Below are positions 57,338 to 64,000 of a stretch of 64,000 nt of DNA, one piece after another (within the stretch, counting starts at the first letter, position 1; each line of letters begins with the position of its first letter). The DNA comes from Nonomuraea candida (lineage in GTDB: Bacteria > Actinomycetota > Actinomycetes > Streptosporangiales > Streptosporangiaceae), in assembly GCF_000725485.1 (NCBI RefSeq), contig NZ_JOAG01000003.1, positions 248,001-312,000 of the forward strand. Direction: 5' to 3'. A program made the position numbers and the translations under genes. The notes under the pieces were generated by a model. The model saw only the letters and a program-made list of their open reading frames with translations. It was not told where the DNA came from and made no database searches.

Positions 57338-57847
57338 ATGACCACCACCCCCGATCCCGGTGAGTCCTTCACCGGGATCGGCAACTACCACGACCTTTCG
57401 CAGAACGGACCCGAAGTGACCCTTCTCGAGACCCTCGCCCGTGGCGCGGGTGCCATCGCCGCCTACGCCGCCGTCGGCCTGATCCTGATGATCGTCGGCT
57501 TCTACGTGATCGACTGGGCCACTCCCGGCAAGCTGAGCGAGGTCATCCGCAGCGAGCGGAACCCGAACGCCACCCTGCTGGCCACCTCCGCCCTGGCCGC
57601 CGTCGGCCTGATCGTGGCCGCCTCCATCTGGGCCTCCGGCGGCCGGCTGGCGGAGGGCCTGGCGGGCACGGCGGTGTTCGGCCTGGTGGGCATCGTGGTG
57701 CAGACGGTGGCGATGCTGCTGTTCGACAAGATCGTCGGCATCTCCGTCCGCGATCTGGTCAAGGAGCGGGAGCTGCAGCCGGGCGCGCGGCTGCTGGCCG
57801 TCACCCACCTGGCGATCGGCCTGATCACGGCGGTCGCCGTCATCTAG
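57338..57847 (+). CDS. DUF350 membrane protein (YjfL-like)
   Basis: The product is 169 residues with about four hydrophobic helices, for example AIAAYAAVGLILMIVGFYVIDWATPG and TAVFGLVGIVVQTVAMLLFDKIVG. The intermembrane turn DWATPGKLSEVIR.ERN is the family signature. The first 28 residues are poorly conserved and the true start may be further downstream. It follows the ATP-grasp ligase by 26 bases and probably gives that cytoplasmic enzyme a membrane partner. In E. coli, yjfL, yjfM and yjfC are linked in the same way. Confidence 0.9.
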   Translation: MTTTPDPGESFTGIGNYHDLSQNGPEVTLLETLARGAGAIAAYAAVGLILMIVGFYVIDWATPGKLSEVIRSERNPNATLLATSALAAVGLIVAASIWASGGRLAEGLAGTAVFGLVGIVVQTVAMLLFDKIVGISVRDLVKERELQPGARLLAVTHLAIGLITAVAVI

Positions 57848-57950
57848 CGCGCCGGCGTACGGTACAGGCGCGACATTCGGCGCGCGGGCGAACGGCACAG
57901 GCGCGAACCGCCGTTCCGGTCATCCGAAGGGACCTGGCACTCTAGGAGGC

Positions 57951-59117
57951 GTGACAGACCGGACCCGGGAGGACACCACCCGCAGGCTGGAGCGGGCCAT
58001 GGGCGCGCTCGGCACGGCGGCCATGGCGCGCATGGACGAGCAGCTGCCGTGGTTCCGCGCGCTCAGCGCCGAGGACCGCTCGTGGGTGGGGCTCGTGGCC
58101 CAGGCCGGGATCGCCGCGTTCGTGGAGTGGTTCCAGCAGGCGGGCAGAGACACCCCCAGCATCGAGTTCTTCGGCACGGCGCCGCGCGAGCTCAAGCGCT
58201 CGATCTCGCTGCAGCAGACGGTCGACATCGTCAGGGTCGTGGTCGAGGTGGTCGAGGCCCAGGCCCACGAGCTGGCCGCGCCCGGCGGCGAGGACCAGCT
58301 CCAGCAGGCCATGCTGCGTTACACGCGCGACGTGGCCTTCGCCGCCGCCCACGTCTACGCCCGCGAGGCCGAGGCCAGGGGCTCGTGGGACGCCAGGCTG
58401 GAGGCCCTGATCGTCGACGCGCTCGTGCGCGGCGAGGTCGACGACGGCCTGCACTCCTGGGCCGCGGCGCTCGGCTGGACCTCCTCGCCCGTGGTCGTCA
58501 TCGCCGGCCACGCCCCCGACGACGACCCGCGCGCGGTCATCGACGGGCTGCGGGAGAAGGGCCGCCGCATCGGCATGGACCTGCTGGCCGGCGTGCAGGC
58601 CGACCGGCTGATCGTGATCGTGGGCGGCGCGGGCAGCGTCAACGACGCCGCCAGGCAGGTCGTGGCGCGCTTCGGCGTGGGCCCGATCGTCATCGGCCCC
58701 GAGGTGCCCGACCTGCACGCCGCCGCCAGGTCGGCCAGGGCCGCGCTGGCCGGGCTGAAGGCCTCCTGCGGCTGGCCCGACGCGCCCAGGCCGGTGCACG
58801 CCGAGGACCTGCTGGCCGAGCGGGCGCTCGACGGCGACGCCGACGCCAGGGAACAGCTCATCGAGAACGTCTACCTCCCGCTCGCGGGCACGCCGCTGCT
58901 CGACACGCTGGCGACATACCTGGAGCAGGGCACCTCCCTGGAGGCGACGGCGCGGCTGCTGTTCGTGCATCCCAACACCGTGCGCTACCGGCTCAAGAAG
59001 ATCACCGAACTGACCGGCTACCAGCCGACCGAGGGCAGGTCCGCCTTCACCCTCCAGGTGGGGCTGATCCTCGGCAGGCTCTCGGAGAGCGCCGAAACAT
59101 GGCGGGCCCTAACGTAA
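57951..59117 (+). CDS. fasR: FasR, PucR-type activator of fatty acid synthesis
   Basis: The product is 388 residues from GTG 57951 with AGGAGG upstream. The N-terminal helical part includes AAMARMDEQLPWFRALSAEDRSWVGLVAQAGIAAFVEWF. A GGDEF-like central domain follows. The C-terminal PucR helix-turn-helix is SLEATARLLFVHPNTVRYRLKKITELTGY. Its place directly before fabD is that of streptomycete FasR, which activates the fabD-fabH-acpP-fabF operon. Regulation of this operon is therefore strongly implied. The ligand is probably an acyl-CoA, by analogy with the family. Confidence 0.92.
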   Translation: MTDRTREDTTRRLERAMGALGTAAMARMDEQLPWFRALSAEDRSWVGLVAQAGIAAFVEWFQQAGRDTPSIEFFGTAPRELKRSISLQQTVDIVRVVVEVVEAQAHELAAPGGEDQLQQAMLRYTRDVAFAAAHVYAREAEARGSWDARLEALIVDALVRGEVDDGLHSWAAALGWTSSPVVVIAGHAPDDDPRAVIDGLREKGRRIGMDLLAGVQADRLIVIVGGAGSVNDAARQVVARFGVGPIVIGPEVPDLHAAARSARAALAGLKASCGWPDAPRPVHAEDLLAERALDGDADAREQLIENVYLPLAGTPLLDTLATYLEQGTSLEATARLLFVHPNTVRYRLKKITELTGYQPTEGRSAFTLQVGLILGRLSESAETWRALT

Positions 59118-59220
59118 TGCCGGCGAAATCCCCACTGTAGGGTTCCTACAAATCACCCCGGACAAAGTTCGTACGGATCTCCATCCGCGTGTCGAAGTTC
59201 TACAGGGCAAGGTGGGTTTT

Positions 59221-60117
59221 GTGCTTGTACTCGTCGCTCCGGGCCAAGGTGCCCAAACTCCAGGCTTCCTGACTCCCTGGCTCGAACTGCCCGGGCTGGC
59301 CGACAGGCTGGGCGCGTGGTCGGAGATCGCCGGGATCGACCTGGTCGCCTACGGCACCACGGCCGGCGCCGACGAGATCCGCGACACCGCCGTCGCGCAG
59401 CCGCTGCTCGTGGCGGCCTCGCTGGCCGCCGCCGAGGCGCTCGGCGTCACCCCCGACGTGCTGGCGGGCCACAGCGTCGGCGAGTTCGCCGCCGCCGCGC
59501 TGGCCGGGGTGCTCACCCACGAGCAGGCCCTGCACCTGGTGCGCCACCGCGCCCAGGCGATGGCCAAGGCCGCCGCCGTCACCGAGACCGGCATGACCGC
59601 CGTGCTCGGCGGCGTCGAGGAGGACGTCCTGGCCGCCATCCAGAAGCACGGGCTGACCCCCGCCAACATCAACGGCGCCGGGCAGATCGTGGCGGGCGGC
59701 ACGACGGAGCAGCTGGCCGCGTTCAAGGACGACGCGCCGGCCCGCGCCCGCCTCATCCCGCTCTCCGTGGCCGGGGCCTTCCACACGCACCACATGGCCC
59801 CCGCCGTCGAGAGCCTGCGCGAGGCCGCCCAGGCCATCACGCCCGGCGACCCGGCGATCACGCTGCTGTCCAACTCCGACGGCCAGGCGGTCACCACCGG
59901 CGCCGAGTTCCTCCGCCGGCTGGTCGACCAGGTCAGCAACCCCGTCAGGTGGGACGCCTGCATGGAGACCATGGCCGGCCTCGGCGTCACCAAGATGATC
60001 GAGCTGCTGCCCGGCGGCACGCTGACCGGCCTGGCCAGGCGGGGCCTGCGGGGCGTGCGGACCGTGGCGCTCAAGACACCCGACGACCTCGACGCGGCCA
60101 GGGAGCTGATCAAGTGA
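59221..60117 (+). CDS. fabD: Malonyl-CoA:ACP transacylase
   Basis: The product is 298 residues. GTG 59221 gives VLVLVAPGQGAQTPGFL, the start seen in streptomycetes, after AAGGTGGG. The nucleophile Ser85 is in AGHSVGEFAAAAL. The Arg is in LVRHRAQAMAKAA and the His in SVAGAFHTHHMAPA. It loads malonate on AcpP for fatty acid elongation. Its TGA overlaps the fabH GTG by four bases (60114-60117). Confidence 0.96.
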   Translation: MLVLVAPGQGAQTPGFLTPWLELPGLADRLGAWSEIAGIDLVAYGTTAGADEIRDTAVAQPLLVAASLAAAEALGVTPDVLAGHSVGEFAAAALAGVLTHEQALHLVRHRAQAMAKAAAVTETGMTAVLGGVEEDVLAAIQKHGLTPANINGAGQIVAGGTTEQLAAFKDDAPARARLIPLSVAGAFHTHHMAPAVESLREAAQAITPGDPAITLLSNSDGQAVTTGAEFLRRLVDQVSNPVRWDACMETMAGLGVTKMIELLPGGTLTGLARRGLRGVRTVALKTPDDLDAARELIK

Positions 60118-61070
60118 GGATCCCCGACATCGCCCCCGGTGCCAGGGTGCTGGCCCTCGGCCACTACCAGCCGGCCAACATCGTCACCAACGACGACCTG
60201 GCCAAGACCATGGACACCAACGACGAGTGGATCCAGTCCAGGGTCGGCATCAAGGAGCGCCGGGTGGCCTCGGCCGAGGAGTCGGTCGAGGACATGGCCG
60301 CCATCGCCGGCGGCAAGGCGCTGGCCGCCAGCGGCCTGTCCCCCGACGACGTCGACCTGGTCATCGTGGCCACCTGCACGCTGGAGACCCAGATCCCCAA
60401 CGCCTCCGCCGTGGTGGCGCACCGGCTGGGCATCACGTCGCCCGGCGCGTTCGACGTCAACGCCGCCTGCGCCGGGTTCTGCTACGCGCTCGGCACCGCC
60501 AGCGCCGCCGTACGCGGCGGGTCGGCCAGGAACGTGCTGGTCATCGGCGCGGAGAAGCTGTCGCAGTGGGTGGACTGGACCGACAGGTCCACCGCCGTGA
60601 TCTTCGCCGACGGCGCCGGCGCCGCGGTCGTCGGCCCGTCCGAGACGCCCGGCATCGGCCCCGTGGTGTGGGGCAGCGCCGGCGACAAGGCCGAGGCGAT
60701 CTCCATCAAGGACCGCACCGACCACCTCTACCAGGAGGGCCAGACGGTCTTCCGCTGGGCCACCACCGCGCTGCACCCGGTGGCGCTCGAAGCCTGCTCC
60801 CGCGCCGGCGTCGACCCGTCCGAGCTGGCGGCGTTCGTGCCCCACCAGGCCAACCTGCGCATCATCGAGGCGATCGCCCGTAAGCTGGGTGCCGACAAGG
60901 CCGTGATCGCCCGTGACATCGTCAACGCGGGCAACACCTCGGCCGCCTCGATCCCGCTGGCGCTCTCGCGCATGCTGGAGCGCGGCGAGGTCCGTTCCGG
61001 CGGGCTCGCGCTGGTGCTCGGCTTCGGCGCGGGCCTGACCTACGCGGGCCAAGTGATCGAGATCCCCTGA
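60114..61070 (+). CDS. fabH: Beta-ketoacyl-ACP synthase III
   Basis: The product is 318 residues from a GTG overlapping the fabD stop. The Cys-His-Asn triad is visible in FDVNAACAGFCYAL, FVPHQANLRIIEA and DIVNAGNTSAASIP. DEWIQSRVGIKERR is the family N-terminal motif. It condenses an acyl-CoA primer with malonyl-ACP, which sets straight or branched fatty acid starts. The position between fabD and acpP is standard for actinobacteria. Confidence 0.97.
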   Translation: MRIPDIAPGARVLALGHYQPANIVTNDDLAKTMDTNDEWIQSRVGIKERRVASAEESVEDMAAIAGGKALAASGLSPDDVDLVIVATCTLETQIPNASAVVAHRLGITSPGAFDVNAACAGFCYALGTASAAVRGGSARNVLVIGAEKLSQWVDWTDRSTAVIFADGAGAAVVGPSETPGIGPVVWGSAGDKAEAISIKDRTDHLYQEGQTVFRWATTALHPVALEACSRAGVDPSELAAFVPHQANLRIIEAIARKLGADKAVIARDIVNAGNTSAASIPLALSRMLERGEVRSGGLALVLGFGAGLTYAGQVIEIP

Positions 61071-61188
61071 GCGCACCGTCGCGACGCGGCTCCCCCTGCG
61101 GGGACCGGCCGCAGGATCGCGGTCGCTCGTCCAAGCTTGTGCGGCACCGTCCGCGCAGAACCCAGAAAACCAAAGGAGAACTAGCGAC

Positions 61189-61428
61189 ATGGCTGCCACC
61201 GAGCAGGACATCCTCGAGGGCCTCGGCAAGATCATCAACGAGATCACCGGCATTCCGGCCTCCGAGGTGACCCCCGAGAAGAGCTTCGTGGACGACCTCG
61301 ACATCGACTCCCTGTCCATGGTCGAGATCGCCGTGGCCGCCCAGGACGAGTTCGGCGTCGAGATCCCCGACGACCAGCTCAAGAACCTGAAGACGGTCAA
61401 GGACGTCCTCACCTTCATCCAGAACTGA
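61189..61428 (+). CDS. acpP: Acyl carrier protein
   Basis: The product is 79 residues. The phosphopantetheine site is Ser41 in DLDIDSLSMVEIAV, and the rest is the acidic four-helix bundle with EFGVEIPDDQLKNLKTVKDVL. AAAGGAGAA lies upstream of the ATG. It carries the growing acyl chain for FabD, FabH and FabF. The gap of 118 bases after fabH is the largest within the cluster and may hold a processing site. Confidence 0.97.
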   Translation: MAATEQDILEGLGKIINEITGIPASEVTPEKSFVDDLDIDSLSMVEIAVAAQDEFGVEIPDDQLKNLKTVKDVLTFIQN

Positions 61429-61466
61429 TCCGCAACACCCCTCTTGACCAGTAAGGAGCGCGAAAC

Positions 61467-62699
61467 GTGAGTGCGAACCGGGTACGTGTCGTCGTCACCG
61501 GGCTTGGCGCGACGACGCCCGTCGGTGGAGACGTCACCTCGACCTGGACGGCGCTCCTCGCCGGTCAGTCGGGCGTCAATACGCTGACCACGGACTGGAT
61601 CGACTCCGTCCCCGTGAAGTTCGCGGGGACGGCCGCGGTCGATCCCGCCGAGGTGCTGCCGCGGCCCGAGGCCCGCCGCCTCGACCGCAGTGAGCAGTTC
61701 GCCCTGGTGGCCGCCAGGGAGGCCTGGAAGGACGCCGGCACCCCCGAGGTGGCGCCCGAGCGGCTCGGCGTCGTGGTCTCCAGCGGCATCGGCGGCATCT
61801 CGACCACCCTCAGCGCCTACGACACGTGGAAGGAGCGCGGCTGGAACCGGCTGTCGCCCTTCACCGTGCCGATGCTCATGCCCAACGGCCCGGCCGCCTG
61901 GATCGGGCTCGACCTGGGCGCCCAGGCGGGCGTGCACGCCACGGTGTCGGCCTGCGCGTCCGGCGCCGAGGCCATCGGCTACGCGATGGACATGATCAGG
62001 GCCGGCCGCGCCGACGTGGTCGTCGCCGGCGGCACCGAGGCCGCCATCCACGGACTCAACATCGCCGCCTTCGCCGCGGCGCGGGCGATGTCGCAGCGCA
62101 ACGACGACCCTCAGGCCGCCTCCCGCCCGTGGGACCGCGACCGTGACGGGTTCGTGCTCGGCGAGGGCGCCGGCATCGTCGTGCTGGAGTCCGAGGAGCA
62201 CGCCAGGGCGCGGGGCGCGCGCGTCTACGCCTACTGCGCGGGCATCGGCTACTCCGCCGACGCGCACCACATCACGCAGCCCGAGCCCGAGGGCCGGGGC
62301 CAGATCATGGCGATGACGCAGGCGCTCACCGACGCCGACATCACCGGGCTCGACGTCAAGCACGTCAACGCGCACGCCACGTCCACCCCTTCCGGCGACG
62401 TGGGCGAGGTGCAGGCGGTGGCCAAGGCCATCGGCACCCACCCGCTGGTGACCTCGACCAAGTCCATGACCGGGCACCTGCTCGGCGGCGCGGGCGGCAT
62501 CGAGTCCGTCTTCACGATCAAGGCGCTGCAGGAGCGGATCGTCCCCCGGACCATCAACCTCGACAACATCGACGACGGCATCGAGGTGGACCTCGTCTAC
62601 GGCGAGAACCGCGCCCTGCCGGAAGGCGACATCGCCGCGGTCAACAACTCGTTCGGATTCGGTGGCCACAACGTGACCGTCGTGTTTAAGGGGGCTTAA
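61467..62699 (+). CDS. fabF: Beta-ketoacyl-ACP synthase II
   Basis: The product is 410 residues from GTG 61467 with AAGGAG upstream. Active-site Cys lies in VSACASGAEAIGYA, the first His in KHVNAHATSTPSGD and the second in TKSMTGHLLGGAGG. The C-terminal NNSFGFGGHNVTVVF is also conserved. It performs the elongation condensations of type II fatty acid synthesis. The stop is one base before the accD ATG. It is closest in role to KasA/KasB of mycobacteria. Confidence 0.97.
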   Translation: MSANRVRVVVTGLGATTPVGGDVTSTWTALLAGQSGVNTLTTDWIDSVPVKFAGTAAVDPAEVLPRPEARRLDRSEQFALVAAREAWKDAGTPEVAPERLGVVVSSGIGGISTTLSAYDTWKERGWNRLSPFTVPMLMPNGPAAWIGLDLGAQAGVHATVSACASGAEAIGYAMDMIRAGRADVVVAGGTEAAIHGLNIAAFAAARAMSQRNDDPQAASRPWDRDRDGFVLGEGAGIVVLESEEHARARGARVYAYCAGIGYSADAHHITQPEPEGRGQIMAMTQALTDADITGLDVKHVNAHATSTPSGDVGEVQAVAKAIGTHPLVTSTKSMTGHLLGGAGGIESVFTIKALQERIVPRTINLDNIDDGIEVDLVYGENRALPEGDIAAVNNSFGFGGHNVTVVFKGA

Positions 62700-62700
62700 A

Positions 62701-64000
62701 TGACGGTGATCGACAATCGGGTGGTGAGTGCCGGCTCCGATCAGGAGCCCGCCGATCCCCGCGACCCAGTCGTCCGCATGACCGCGCTGCTCGACGAGGG
62801 CTCGCTGCGGCTGATCACCTCTCAGGACAACAGCGGCGTCCTGGCCGCGATGGGGCGCGTCGAGGGCGTGCCCGTCGTCACCTTCTGCAGCGACGGCCGC
62901 TCCCAGGGCGGCGCGATGGGCAGCGAGGGCTGCGAGCACATCGTGCACGCCTACGACGTGGCCGTCCGTGAGCGGGTGCCGATCATCGGCATCTGGCACT
63001 CCGGCGGCGCGCGCATCCCCGAGGGCGTGGAGTCCCTGCACGGCGTGGGCCGCGTCTTCGCCGCCATGACCAAGGCGTCGGGCGTCGTGCCGCAGATCTC
63101 CGTGGTCGTCGGCCCCGCCGCGGGCGGCGCCGCCTACGGTCCCGCGCTCACCGACCTCGTCATCCTGGCCGACTCCGGCCGCATCTTCGTCACCGGTCCC
63201 GACGTCGTCCGCAGCGTCACCGGCGAAGACGTCGACAGCGCGACCCTGGGCGGCACCGAGGCGCACAGCAAGCGCAGCGGCGTCGCGCACATCGTGACGA
63301 AGACCGAGACCGACGCGTTCGTCAAGGCGCGCCAGCTCGCCACGCTCCTCGGCCACCAGGGCCGGGTGCGCACGGGCGACCTCGAAGAGGTCGACTTCTC
63401 CACGCTGCTGCCCGACTCCCCGCGCCGCGCCTACGACGTCAAGCCGCTGGTCAACGGCGTGCTCGACGAGCCGGGTCTCGAACTGCACCCCAAGTGGGCG
63501 CCCAACATCGTCACCTCGCTCGGCCGCGTGGGCGGCCGGACGGTCGGCGTGATCGCCAACAATCCGATGCGGCTCGGCGGCTGCCTCGATGCCACGTCCG
63601 CCGAGAAGGCCGCCCGGTTCGTCCGCATGTGCGATGCCTTCGGCGTGCCGCTGGTCGTCCTCGTGGACGTGCCCGGCTACCTGCCGGGCGTCGGGCAGGA
63701 GCACGACGGCGTGGTCCGGCGCGGCGCCAAGCTGCTGCACGCCTTCGCCGAGGCGTCGGTGCCGCGCATCACGCTGGTCACCCGCAAGGCGATCGGCGGC
63801 GCGTACATCGCGATGAACTCCCGCGCGCTCGGCGCCACCAAGGTGTTCGCCTGGCCGACCGCCGAGGTGGCGGTCATGGGCTCGGTGGCCGCGGTGCGCA
63901 TCCTCAAGCGGCGCGACCTGGCCGCGGCCCCCGAGGAGGAGCGGGCCGACCTGGAGCGGCGGCTGGCCGACGAGCACGAGAAGCTCGTCGGCGGGCTGAC
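62701..64000 (+). CDS. Acyl-CoA carboxylase beta subunit (AccD6-like), truncated by window end
   Basis: The frame is open from ATG 62701 to the right edge, 433 residues so far. The N-lobe has GGARIPEGVESLHGVGRVF and GPAAGGAAYGPALTDL for acyl-CoA binding. The C-lobe has ANNPMRLGGCLDATSAEKAARFVRMCDAF and TLVTRKAIGGAYIAMNSR for carboxybiotin. It makes malonyl-CoA for the fab cluster. Position after fabF equals that of mycobacterial accD6. About 30-60 residues are likely missing. Confidence 0.93.

Overview
The window is high-GC actinobacterial chromosome, about 70% G+C or more by eye, with frequent GTG starts and many leaderless starts. Gene content fits a Streptosporangiales-like soil actinomycete such as Nonomuraea: a FasR/fabD-fabH-acpP-fabF/accD cluster, homodimeric aceE beside AhpE and DUF3052, mycothiol-type enzymes, a second partial nuo cluster and an integrative element related to pSAM2-type AICEs. 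The genus is inference.

Layout. 1-4.1 kb holds a partial gene, a secreted S15 peptidase, an ADP-ribosylglycohydrolase and a FadR-type regulator. 4.2-5.9 kb is a DprA-like protein paired with a zinc-ribbon phosphoribosyltransferase-like protein. 5.9-14.1 kb (minus) is a membrane-arm-only nuo operon (nuoN-M-L-K-J-H, a degenerate NuoB/NuoD-like protein with a His-rich linker, nuoA), with a secreted YtkA/FixH-like protein upstream. 16.4-24.0 kb (minus) is an assimilatory nitrate operon (narK, nitrate reductase, its electron-transfer flavoprotein, nirB, nirD) with a candidate GlnR box. 26.3-27.3 kb (minus) is the most unusual locus. A DUF7873-type gene is followed by two tandem RNAs in which the T-arm and 3' acceptor strand precede the 5' acceptor strand and D-arm. 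This is a circularly permuted tRNA module closed by a long terminal stem, the architecture of bacterial Y RNAs (YrlA). No Ro60 or RtcB gene is nearby. 27.6-32.8 kb carries a WD40 lipoprotein pair, a truncated lgt, a single-domain OAA-like lectin, a DUF5997/LysR-like pair and gene debris.

32.9-42.0 kb is a small integrative element flanked by 37-bp att repeats. The right copy lies in an intact tRNA-Val(TAC); the left copy is a tRNA 3' fragment. It keeps integrase, excisionase, a RepSA-like initiator, a KorSA-like GntR repressor with a perfect inverted-repeat operator, a UTRA regulator, a DUF3800 gene and an IS4-type insertion. No transfer (FtsK-like) gene is visible. 42-47.6 kb has a ROK kinase, a zinc-ribbon protein, AhpE, DUF3052, YjbQ, DUF1918 and a NarL-type two-component pair. 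48-50.8 kb is aceE. 51-55.6 kb has a TAP-like hydrolase, an MDMPI-family protein, a WYL regulator and a PHP protein. 55.7-57.8 kb is a three-gene set resembling E. coli yjfM-yjfC-yjfL. 58-64 kb is fasR-fabD-fabH-acpP-fabF-accD, running off the right edge.

How the parts work together. The nitrate operon would import nitrate and reduce it to ammonium. FasR and the fab genes make malonyl-CoA-fed type II fatty acids. The nuo-like operon can only be a membrane pump module unless it borrows the peripheral arm of a complete complex I encoded elsewhere. The Y-RNA-like pair with DUF7873 is the best candidate for an undescribed system.
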